Positions 15,213 through 21,092 of a stretch of 21,092 bases of DNA are shown here, one piece after another. The first letter of the stretch is position 1. Every line of letters starts with the position of its first letter. Source of the DNA: Bacteroidaceae bacterium. Lineage in GTDB: Bacteria > Bacteroidota > Bacteroidia > Bacteroidales > Bacteroidaceae. The notes under the pieces were generated by a model. The model saw only the letters and a list, made by a program, of their open reading frames with translations, was not told where the DNA came from and ran no database searches. The stretch is taken from NCBI GenBank assembly GCA_021443405.1, contig JABUUA010000008.1:1-21092 (forward strand), written 5' to 3'. The position numbers and the translations under genes are program-made.

Positions 15213-15243
15213 CAAAGGTAAGCAAAAAGTCCGAGTTCTACAA
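15213..15243 (-). promoter_or_regulatory. Promoter of the PBP1A-kdsB unit
   Basis: TACCTTTG on the minus strand (15220-15213) with ATTG-type -33 (TTG at 15243-15241) and a 20-base spacer. The leader to the ATG at 15186 would be about 20 bases. Confidence 0.65.
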
Positions 15244-15290
15244 TTTCTCCTTTATACCTATTATATTTTTAAGAAAAAATAGCGTTTGCG

Positions 15291-15322
15291 TTTGCCTATG
15301 TCGGCATAATTCTGTACCTTTG
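15291..15322 (+). promoter_or_regulatory. Promoter of the pyrB-pyrI-glyA unit
   Basis: TTTG (15291-15294), exactly 20 bases, then TACCTTTG (15315-15322). A second TTTG at 15285-15288 precedes it. The leader to the ATG at 15352 is about 24 bases, too short for a leader-peptide attenuator of the enterobacterial pyrBI kind, and no terminator hairpin is visible in it. Confidence 0.75.
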
Positions 15323-15351
15323 AAGGCAAATTGAAATCACTGCAACCAATT

Positions 15352-16299
15352 ATGGAGAACAGAAGTTTGGTCAGCATTGCCGACCACACCCGCGAAAAGA
15401 TTGAGTATCTGATACAGATGGCTCAAGAGTTCGAGCGTCGTCCCAATCGTCATTTGTTGGAAGGCAAAGTGGTAGCCACACTTTTCTTTGAGCCAAGCAC
15501 CCGCACGCGTCTTTCCTTTGAAACTGCAGCCAATCGCTTAGGGGCCCGCGTCATCGGTTTTGCCGATCCCAAGGTGACCAGTGGAACCAAGGGAGAAACG
15601 CTGAAAGACACGATTATGATGGTGTCGAACTACGCAGATGTGATTGTGATGCGTCACTATCTGGAGGGGGCGGCTCGCTATGCCAGCGAAGTAGCTCCCG
15701 TTCCCATCGTCAATGCTGGCGACGGCGCTAACCAACATCCTTCGCAGACTATGCTCGACCTCTACTCCATGTACAAGACGCAGGGAACGCTGGACAATCT
15801 CAACATCTATTTGGTGGGCGACCTCAAATACGGCAGAACCGTGCATTCCATGCTCACGGCCATGCGCCACTTCTCGCCCACATTCCACTTCATTGCTCCC
15901 GAAGAACTGGCCATGCCGGAGACCTATAAGAAGTATTGTCGCGACCACGGCATCAAGTATGTCGAACACACAGAATTTGACGCCGACGTCATTGCCGGCG
16001 CCGACATTCTCTACATGACTCGCGTGCAGAAAGAGCGCTTCACCGACTTGATGGAGTATGAGCGAGTGAAGGACCGCTACTTGCTGAAATTGGACATGTT
16101 GGCAAAGGCCAAGCCAACCATGAAGATTCTGCACCCCCTTCCCCGCGTCAATGAAATTGAATATTCTATCGACGACGATCCGCACGCCTATTACTTCGAG
16201 CAGGCTCGCAACGGTCTTTATGCTCGTCAGGCACTCATCTGCGACGCGCTGGGCATCACCCTCGAAGATGTGAAGAACGACAAAACCATCATCTTATGA
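15352..16299 (+). CDS. pyrB: Aspartate carbamoyltransferase catalytic chain
   Basis: It condenses carbamoyl phosphate with aspartate, the committed step of pyrimidine synthesis. The 315 residues match the usual length. The carbamoyl-phosphate motif FEPSTRTRLSFE is at 46-57, and the mobile 80s loop with conserved Ser/Lys (VTSGTKGETLKDT) at 75-87. DGANQHPSQTMLDL is at 124-137 and HPLPRVNEI at 261-269. The frame is open seven codons upstream to a TTG at 15331, but MENRSLVSIADHT at the ATG 15352 gives the standard N-terminus. Its stop overlaps the pyrI start (ATGA), so the catalytic and regulatory chains are made together. Confidence 0.98.
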   Translation: MENRSLVSIADHTREKIEYLIQMAQEFERRPNRHLLEGKVVATLFFEPSTRTRLSFETAANRLGARVIGFADPKVTSGTKGETLKDTIMMVSNYADVIVMRHYLEGAARYASEVAPVPIVNAGDGANQHPSQTMLDLYSMYKTQGTLDNLNIYLVGDLKYGRTVHSMLTAMRHFSPTFHFIAPEELAMPETYKKYCRDHGIKYVEHTEFDADVIAGADILYMTRVQKERFTDLMEYERVKDRYLLKLDMLAKAKPTMKILHPLPRVNEIEYSIDDDPHAYYFEQARNGLYARQALICDALGITLEDVKNDKTIIL

Positions 16300-16754
16300 A
16301 GAAGAAAGAACTATTGGTTGCCGCCATTGAGAACGGAACCGTCATCGACCATATTCCTTCGGACCGCTTGTTTGACGTAGTTCGCCTGCTCAAAATTGAG
16401 AGTATGACGAGCGCCGTCACTGTGGGTTATAACCTCAAGAGTCAGGACTTGGGTCTCAAAAGCATCATAAAGATTGCGGACAAATACTTCACTGACGAGG
16501 AGCTTAACCAACTGGCCGTGGTTTGTCCGAACCTCACGCTCTGCATCATCCGCGACTACGACATTGTGGAGAAGCACACCGTGCATTTGCCTGAGGAGCT
16601 TATCGGCATTGTAAAGTGCAGTAATCCCAAATGTATCACTAACAACGAACCGATGCGCACGCGCTTCCGTTCCGTGGGCAGTCAGCTGGTGTGTCACTAC
16701 TGCAACCACACCGAAGACTTGAAGAATGTAAAACTCGTACAAGAAGAAAACTAA
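16296..16754 (+). CDS. pyrI: Aspartate carbamoyltransferase regulatory chain
   Basis: The 152-residue regulatory subunit binds nucleotides in its N-terminal domain and holds the catalytic trimers together through a structural zinc site. The four zinc ligands are visible as CSNPKC (Cys108, Cys113) and CHYC (Cys133, Cys136). The N-terminal VAAIENGTVIDHIPSDR matches the allosteric domain. The ATG overlaps the pyrB stop by four bases. Its presence predicts an E. coli-like dodecamer subject to feedback by CTP, though the effector response cannot be read from the sequence. glyA follows after 14 bases. Confidence 0.97.
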   Translation: MKKKELLVAAIENGTVIDHIPSDRLFDVVRLLKIESMTSAVTVGYNLKSQDLGLKSIIKIADKYFTDEELNQLAVVCPNLTLCIIRDYDIVEKHTVHLPEELIGIVKCSNPKCITNNEPMRTRFRSVGSQLVCHYCNHTEDLKNVKLVQEEN

Positions 16755-16768
16755 TCATAACACACACA

Positions 16769-18049
16769 ATGAAAAAAGACAACATTGTTTTTGACCTCAT
16801 CAACGCTGAAGAGAAGCGTCAGAAAAGAGGCATCGAACTTATTGCTTCGGAGAACTTCGTAAGCGAACAGGTGATGCAGGCCATGGGTTCCGTGCTCACC
16901 AACAAATACGCCGAGGGTTATCCCGGCAAGCGTTACTACGGCGGCTGCCAAGTGGTGGACCAAGTGGAAACTCTTGCCATTGAGCGCATTTGCAAATTGT
17001 TCGGTGCTGAATACGCTAACGTACAGCCCCACTCAGGCGCACAGGCCAACGCCGCCGTGTTCCTGGCAGTGCTCAACCCCGGCGACACTTTCATGGGTCT
17101 GAACCTCGACCACGGTGGTCACCTCTCTCACGGGTCGCTGGTGAATACCAGTGGAATCATCTACAAACCTGTAGGTTATAACCTTAACAAGGAAACGGGT
17201 CGCGTGGATTACGACGAGATGGAGCAACTGGCCTTGGAGCACAAGCCCAAGCTCATCGTGGGCGGCGGCAGCGCCTACAGCCGTGAATGGGACTACAAGC
17301 GCATGCGCGACATTGCTGACAAGGTGGGCGCTTTGCTGATGATTGACATGGCTCACCCCGCGGGATTGATTGCCGCAGGACTGCTGGACAACCCCGTGAA
17401 ATATGCTCATTTCGTGACTTCCACCACCCACAAGACACTGCGCGGTCCGCGCGGCGGCATCATTCTCATGGGCAAGGACTTCCCCAATCCTTGGGGCAAG
17501 ACCACTCCGAAGGGCGAGGTGAAGATGATGAGCGCTCTGCTCAACAGCGCCGTATTCCCCGGCATTCAGGGCGGTCCGCTGGAGCACGTCATCGCCGCCA
17601 AGGCTGTGGCTTTCGGCGAAGCACTGGAACCCGCGTTCAAGGAATGGGCGGCACAAGTGCAGAAGAACGCCAAAGTGCTGGCCGACGAACTCATCAAGCG
17701 CGGTTTCAACATCGTGAGCGGCGGCACCGACAACCACTCGATGCTCGTGGACTTGCGTTCGAAATACCCCGACCTCACGGGTAAGGTGGCCGAAAAGGCT
17801 CTTGTGGCCGCCGACATCACAGTGAACAAGAACATGGTTCCTTTCGATTCCCGCTCGGCTTTCCAAACGAGCGGTATCCGCTTGGGAACGCCCGCCATCA
17901 CCACTCGCGGCGCGAAGGAAGACCTGATGCTGAAGATTGCCGAACTCATTGAGCGCGTGCTCGATGCTCCCGAAGACGAGCAGAACATTGCGACCGTTCG
18001 TGCTGAGGTCAACAGCATCATGGCTCCCTACCCCTTGTTTGCATACTAA
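16769..18049 (+). CDS. glyA: Serine hydroxymethyltransferase
   Basis: This PLP enzyme converts serine and tetrahydrofolate to glycine and 5,10-methylene-THF. The 426-residue length is normal. Motifs include ELIASENFVS (23-32), YAEGYPGKRYYGG (47-59), MIDMAHPAGLIAAGLL (191-206) and TSTTHKTLRGPRGG with the PLP lysine Lys222. The frame is open upstream into pyrI, but the ATG at 16769 is followed by the expected N-terminus. It lies 14 bases after pyrI and is closed by a strong terminator at 18088-18138, so pyrB-pyrI-glyA is one transcription unit. The grouping joins pyrimidine synthesis with the one-carbon supply needed for thymidylate. Confidence 0.98.
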   Translation: MKKDNIVFDLINAEEKRQKRGIELIASENFVSEQVMQAMGSVLTNKYAEGYPGKRYYGGCQVVDQVETLAIERICKLFGAEYANVQPHSGAQANAAVFLAVLNPGDTFMGLNLDHGGHLSHGSLVNTSGIIYKPVGYNLNKETGRVDYDEMEQLALEHKPKLIVGGGSAYSREWDYKRMRDIADKVGALLMIDMAHPAGLIAAGLLDNPVKYAHFVTSTTHKTLRGPRGGIILMGKDFPNPWGKTTPKGEVKMMSALLNSAVFPGIQGGPLEHVIAAKAVAFGEALEPAFKEWAAQVQKNAKVLADELIKRGFNIVSGGTDNHSMLVDLRSKYPDLTGKVAEKALVAADITVNKNMVPFDSRSAFQTSGIRLGTPAITTRGAKEDLMLKIAELIERVLDAPEDEQNIATVRAEVNSIMAPYPLFAY

Positions 18050-18087
18050 ACAAAGTCCTGCAAAGGATTCTTTCTGACGACTGGAAG

Positions 18088-18138
18088 CTGAAAGCTTGCG
18101 AGAAATTGATTTCGTGGCTTTCTGCTTTCAGTTTTTTT
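18088..18138 (+). terminator. Intrinsic terminator of pyrB-pyrI-glyA
   Basis: CTGAAAGC (18088-18095) pairs with GCTTTCAG (18124-18131). An inner stem of GAGAAAT-like bases with ATTTCGTG extends the hairpin. Seven T residues follow at 18132-18138. It begins about 40 bases after the glyA stop. Confidence 0.85.
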
Positions 18139-18140
18139 AT

Positions 18141-18164
18141 GAAACCTTGAAACCTTGAAACCTC
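18141..18164 (+). repeat. Three 8-base tandem units
   Basis: GAAACCTT is repeated twice exactly and a third time as GAAACCTC, directly behind the glyA terminator. It is short and of no evident function. Confidence 0.7.
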
Positions 18165-18184
18165 GAGTTGGGGTTGTCGGGATG

Positions 18185-18237
18185 GCATTTTCGCTCACTT
18201 ATTCGCATCTTTGAGACTGCGTCTCGAAGATACTCAC
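18185..18237 (+). repeat. Promoter-like intergenic repeat, copy 1 (decayed)
   Basis: It begins GCATTTTCGCTC, continues ACTTATTCGCATCTTTGAGA and ends CTGCGTCTCGAAGATACTCAC. It matches copy 2 (18331-18381) with few changes. The -7 box reads CATCTTTG instead of TATCTTTG, so promoter function is probably lost. Confidence 0.75.
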
Positions 18238-18247
18238 GTTGGCTTCG

Positions 18248-18267
18248 CCGAGCCTGCTCACGCTCGG
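18248..18267 (+). repeat. REP-like intergenic palindrome, copy B
   Basis: CCGAGC (18248-18253) pairs with GCTCGG (18262-18267) around an eight-base loop. The 18-base core 18249-18266 is the exact reverse complement of 351-368. Confidence 0.65.
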
Positions 18268-18328
18268 ACAATTGAGCTCGCTCATTGCCGCTCACTTAAT
18301 CGCAGCCTTCGGAAAATTGCAAGTAAAC

Positions 18329-18359
18329 TTGCATTTTCGCTCGTTTATTCGTATCTTTG
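18329..18359 (+). promoter_or_regulatory. Upstream promoter candidate within repeat copy 2
   Basis: TTG (18329-18331), a 20-base spacer and TATCTTTG (18352-18359) match the Bacteroidota promoter. It reads toward the metallo-hydrolase gene about 100 bases downstream, in tandem with the promoter at 18405-18436. Confidence 0.5.
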
Positions 18360-18381
18360 AGACTGCGTCTCGAAGATACTC
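18331..18381 (+). repeat. Promoter-like intergenic repeat, copy 2
   Basis: It starts GCATTTTCGCTCGTTTATTC, carries TATCTTTG and then an imperfect inverted repeat: GTATCTTTGAGAC (18351-18363) is mirrored by GTCTCGAAGATAC. It is preceded by the palindrome GCAAGTAAACTTGC (18319-18332). Nearly the same unit is at 18185-18237. Confidence 0.75.
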
Positions 18382-18404
18382 TCACTCGGAAATGCTCAAA
18401 TAAA

Positions 18405-18436
18405 TTTGGCATTTCGCTCGTTTATTCGTATCTTTG
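18405..18436 (+). promoter_or_regulatory. Promoter of the metallo-hydrolase-CotH unit
   Basis: TTTG (18405-18408), exactly 20 bases, then TATCTTTG (18429-18436). The leader to the ATG at 18457 is about 15 bases. The spacer and -7 box are the third copy of the intergenic repeat. Confidence 0.75.
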
Positions 18437-18437
18437 A
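18409..18437 (+). repeat. Promoter-like intergenic repeat, copy 3 (short)
   Basis: GCATTTCGCTCG then TTTATTCGTATCTTTGA match copy 2 apart from one missing T. The inverted-repeat half found in copies 1 and 2 is absent, and the gene begins soon after. Confidence 0.7.
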
Positions 18438-18456
18438 CCCCAAATACGAAAAAAAA

Positions 18457-19260
18457 ATGCTAAAGTTCCGAAGTCTGGGAAGCGGCAGTAGCGGTAATTG
18501 CTATTTGCTCCAGTCCCCAGAAAAAACGATACTGATAGACGCTGGTCTGGGCATACGAATCATAAAAAAGACGCTGAAAGAGAGCGGCGTGCGCATCGAG
18601 AACATCGACGCCGTCTTTGTCACGCACGACCATGCCGACCACATCAAGGCAGTGGGACATCTGGCCAACGACTACGACCGTCTCATCTACGCCACAGAAT
18701 TGGTGCATTCCGGCATCAATCGCAATTACTGCGTCACCACGAAGATTACCGACAAGCACCGCCGTTTTGTGTACATCGGCGACTCGCTGCAACTGGGCGA
18801 CCTGACCATCACGCCGTTCCCCGTTCCGCACGACAGCACGGAATGTGTGGGTTACCGCATCGAATGCGACGGAACGACGTTCTGTCTCGCCACCGACGTC
18901 GGCGCCATCACACCAGCCATCGAGGAGGCCATCTACTGCGCCAACTACTTGGTACTGGAGTCGAACTACGACGAGAAGATGCTGGCGAAAGGCAATTACC
19001 CCGAATATCTCAAGGGCCGAATCACCAGCGGCCGCGGTCATCTGAGCAACAATCAGTGCGCCGAGGCGCTTGCCAACCACGCCTCGCCCAACCTCAAGCA
19101 CGTTTGGCTCTGCCACGTGAGCGACGAGAACAACCACCCCGAACTGCCTCGTTACCACACGGAAGCCGTGCTCCGGAGCTTCGGCATCATCGTCGGGGTC
19201 GATTTCCAGTTGGAAGTGCTCAAGCGCAAAACGCCGAGCCAGGTATTCGAACTCCAATAG
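18457..19260 (+). CDS. Metallo-beta-lactamase-fold hydrolase, WalJ/YycJ type
   Basis: The 267-residue cytosolic protein has the two-metal MBL fold. The N-terminus FRSLGSGSSGNCYLL is diagnostic of the YycJ/WalJ group. The metal ligands are THDHADH (His57, His59, Asp61, His62), His125 (VPHDS), Asp147 (ATDVGAI) and C-terminal His220 (CHVSDENNHPEL), with GRGHLSN at 193-199. The group is thought to act on nucleic acid, by 5' exonuclease activity in studied members, and in Firmicutes it accompanies the WalKR cell-wall regulators; no walKR is present here. The frame is open upstream to 18406, but the ATG at 18457 gives the family N-terminus and lies behind the promoter. The CotH gene starts nine bases after its stop. 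Confidence 0.92.
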   Translation: MLKFRSLGSGSSGNCYLLQSPEKTILIDAGLGIRIIKKTLKESGVRIENIDAVFVTHDHADHIKAVGHLANDYDRLIYATELVHSGINRNYCVTTKITDKHRRFVYIGDSLQLGDLTITPFPVPHDSTECVGYRIECDGTTFCLATDVGAITPAIEEAIYCANYLVLESNYDEKMLAKGNYPEYLKGRITSGRGHLSNNQCAEALANHASPNLKHVWLCHVSDENNHPELPRYHTEAVLRSFGIIVGVDFQLEVLKRKTPSQVFELQ

Positions 19261-19269
19261 TTGTTCCGC

Positions 19270-21092
19270 ATGCGACTCCTGCTCACTTGTCTGCTCTGTC
19301 TGCTGCCGTGGCTCGGCGGTCGGGCGCAGGACGACTACAGTCGCGTGACGAATCTGCCGCACCTCTACATCGACACTTACAACCACGTCAGCATCACCAG
19401 CAAGACGGCTTACGTCTATGCCACCATGCACTACGTCAACGAGCAGGACTCCGTCATCGTCTATGACTCACTGCAGATTCGCGGTCGCGGCAACAGCACC
19501 TGGGGCATGCCGAAGAAACCTTACCGCATTAAATTCCACCAGAAAGAGAAGTTCCTGGGCAAGGGTTATGCCAAGGCTCGCTCGTGGACGCTCATGGCCA
19601 ACGCCGCCGACAAGACGCTGATACGGAACGCCGTCACCGCGTCGATGGGCGAATTTCTCGGCATGAAGTTCAACCCCGCCTACAAGTTCGCCGACCTCAC
19701 CCTAAACGGCACTTACCAAGGAACTTACCAAATCAGCGACCAAGTGCAGGTCCACGCCCACCGCGTGGATGTGGAGGAGCAAGACCTCCCGCTCACCGAC
19801 GAGAGCAACATCACGGGCGGTTACTTGCTGGAAATCGACGGATTTGCCGACGGCAACCACTTCACCAGCGACCACAGCGTGAAAATCCGTATCTGCTATC
19901 CCGACGAGGACGAGATTGTCAGCCGGCAGAACGACTACATCAAGGACTACATCCGCCAGTTCGAACGCGCGCTCTTCGGCGAGCAGTTCCAGTCGCCCCT
20001 CCACGGCTATCGCGCCTGGGTCGATTCGGTGAGTCTGGCCAACTGGTATGTGGCCACGGAGATGAGCGCCAACATCGACGGCATGTACAGCACTTATTTC
20101 TACAAGGAGCGCGACGACTCGCTGCTCTACTTCGGACCGCTGTGGGACTACGACATCGCCTACAACAACGACCGCCGCATCAGCGGGACGCAGACGAAGC
20201 TGATGGTGGAGAGCGGCTTCGGCGACGGCAAGAAGTGGGTCAGCCGGATGTGGGCCGACCCGTGGTTCACGCGCCTCGTCTATCACCGCTTCCGCAGCGC
20301 CATCGACGGCGGACTCGAGGCCCATCTCGTCCACACCATCGACAGTCTCACCACGCTGCTCGCGCGCTCGCAAATGCAGAACTACGAGAAATGGGGAATC
20401 AACAAGCGCGTCTATAACGAGATTGTCCTCTACTCGTCGTACGAACAGTATGTCAGCGACTTGAAGCAGTTCATCACCGACCACGCCGTCTATCTGAACC
20501 GCTGCTTCGCCGAACGCTATGTTCCCGACGAAGGAGAAGTGCAGCCCGAGCCGGAACCCGAACCGGAACCAGAGCCCGAACAGCCCTCGCTCTTCGAACC
20601 CGAGCCTTACTACTACCGCATTGTGAACGCCGGAACCAAGACGGTGATGGACCACGACGACGCGGCCGCCTTTGCCTGGCAGCTCGACGACAGTCGCGAC
20701 ACGCAGCTCTGGCAACTCCTCCCGCTGGCCGACAGCACGTTCGCCATCGTCTGCTTCGGCGACTCGCTGGCGCTCACCGACCCCACCGAGGGCGAATGCA
20801 CCGCCACCACCAACACGGGCACGGCGCTCAGCGTGACCGCCACCGACACGGCCTCGCTCGCCCAGCGCTGGCGACTGACCCAAGCCTCGCGGCCCGACCT
20901 CTACAACCTCACCAACGCCGCCACCGACCACACGGCCAACCTCAGCGGAGGCAGCAGCAGCAACGGGACGAACATTCTCTCCTACACCAACAACGACCGC
21001 AACCTCACCTCCAACAACCGCCAGTGGCAACTCGTCCGCACCGATGTGGAACTGCCCGTCGTCACCGAGCCGGAAGACCCCGCACCGGAACC
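19270..21092 (+). CDS. Secreted CotH-kinase protein with acidic-proline linker and ricin-type lectin-like domain, truncated by the window end
   Basis: The frame is open from the ATG at 19270 to the end (607 codons, no stop), so the protein is incomplete. A signal peptide (MRLLLTCLLCLLPWLGGRAQ) precedes a CotH domain at about 30-415. It has RGRGNSTWGMPKKPYRIKF (71-89), WTLMANAADKTLIRN (106-120), GGYLLEIDGF (183-192), MSANIDGMY (265-273) and FGPLWDYDIAYNND (288-301), the last two holding the likely metal- and catalytic-site residues of the CotH kinase fold. An EP-repeat linker (425-438) leads to a 150-residue domain with repeated QLWQLL, QRWRL and RQWQLV motifs and Asn/Ser-rich turns, resembling a ricin-type beta-trefoil lectin. 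A second PEDPAPEP linker starts at 600, so a further domain probably lies outside. It may phosphorylate secreted or surface proteins; the target is unknown. Confidence 0.88.
   Translation, partial: MRLLLTCLLCLLPWLGGRAQDDYSRVTNLPHLYIDTYNHVSITSKTAYVYATMHYVNEQDSVIVYDSLQIRGRGNSTWGMPKKPYRIKFHQKEKFLGKGYAKARSWTLMANAADKTLIRNAVTASMGEFLGMKFNPAYKFADLTLNGTYQGTYQISDQVQVHAHRVDVEEQDLPLTDESNITGGYLLEIDGFADGNHFTSDHSVKIRICYPDEDEIVSRQNDYIKDYIRQFERALFGEQFQSPLHGYRAWVDSVSLANWYVATEMSANIDGMYSTYFYKERDDSLLYFGPLWDYDIAYNNDRRISGTQTKLMVESGFGDGKKWVSRMWADPWFTRLVYHRFRSAIDGGLEAHLVHTIDSLTTLLARSQMQNYEKWGINKRVYNEIVLYSSYEQYVSDLKQFITDHAVYLNRCFAERYVPDEGEVQPEPEPEPEPEPEQPSLFEPEPYYYRIVNAGTKTVMDHDDAAAFAWQLDDSRDTQLWQLLPLADSTFAIVCFGDSLALTDPTEGECTATTNTGTALSVTATDTASLAQRWRLTQASRPDLYNLTNAATDHTANLSGGSSSNGTNILSYTNNDRNLTSNNRQWQLVRTDVELPVVTEPEDPAPE

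Noticed and set aside
18498..19466. 322-codon plus-strand frame across the metallo-hydrolase and start of CotH
   Set aside because: It is a shadow frame rich in Arg and His with no domain; the two real genes explain the region.
19702..21030. 442-codon open frame on the minus strand
   Set aside because: It is antisense to the CotH gene and has a Val/Gly/Ala-rich, featureless product.

Overview
The window looks like chromosomal DNA of a Bacteroidota bacterium, most probably from the Prevotella group. This rests on five things. Promoters carry the Bacteroidota -7 box TAnnTTTG, often with TTTG 19-20 bases upstream. Shine-Dalgarno sites are absent or weak. Several secreted proteins have SPI signals ending in AQ. 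One enzyme ends in a type IX secretion-like tail. The gene families (GHL10, CotH kinase, short CstA, separate pyrB and pyrI) also fit. The species cannot be fixed from the sequence alone. I see no phage, insertion sequence, CRISPR array, rRNA or tRNA.

Layout. 1-450 has no gene but holds two strong hairpin terminators and a REP-like palindrome. 451-3634 (minus strand) is a likely two-gene unit: a secreted GHL10 glycoside hydrolase followed by a sodium:alanine symporter. A 53-base divergent promoter region separates it from the plus-strand set cstA - small outer-membrane barrel - ispE (3688-6346). Behind its own promoter and an inverted repeat lies a secreted protein rich in His/Tyr and Arg-Gly (6477-7592), which runs tail to tail into the next minus-strand group. 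That group, read right to left, is a MORN-repeat protein, glgB and a DUF6057-like membrane protein (11970-7597). Before it on the same strand come the envelope genes for PBP1A and KdsB (15186-12022). From 15352 the plus strand carries pyrB-pyrI-glyA, ended by a strong terminator at 18138. A 320-base gap with repeated promoter-like units follows, then a WalJ/YycJ-type metallo-hydrolase and a CotH-kinase/lectin protein that runs off the window end.

How the genes fit together. Much of the window serves the cell envelope: PBP1A (peptidoglycan synthesis), KdsB (LPS inner core), IspE (isoprenoid precursor for the lipid carriers), the outer-membrane barrel, and possibly GHL10 plus the alanine symporter as a peptidoglycan-recovery pair. 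pyrBI and glyA supply pyrimidine and one-carbon metabolism, and glgB makes branched glycogen. No clearly new multi-gene system is visible. The strongest leads are the promoter-bearing intergenic repeats at 18185-18437, a terminator-shaped hairpin inside the first codons of the gene after glgB, the GHL10-symporter pairing, the RG/His-rich secreted protein, and the CotH-lectin protein.
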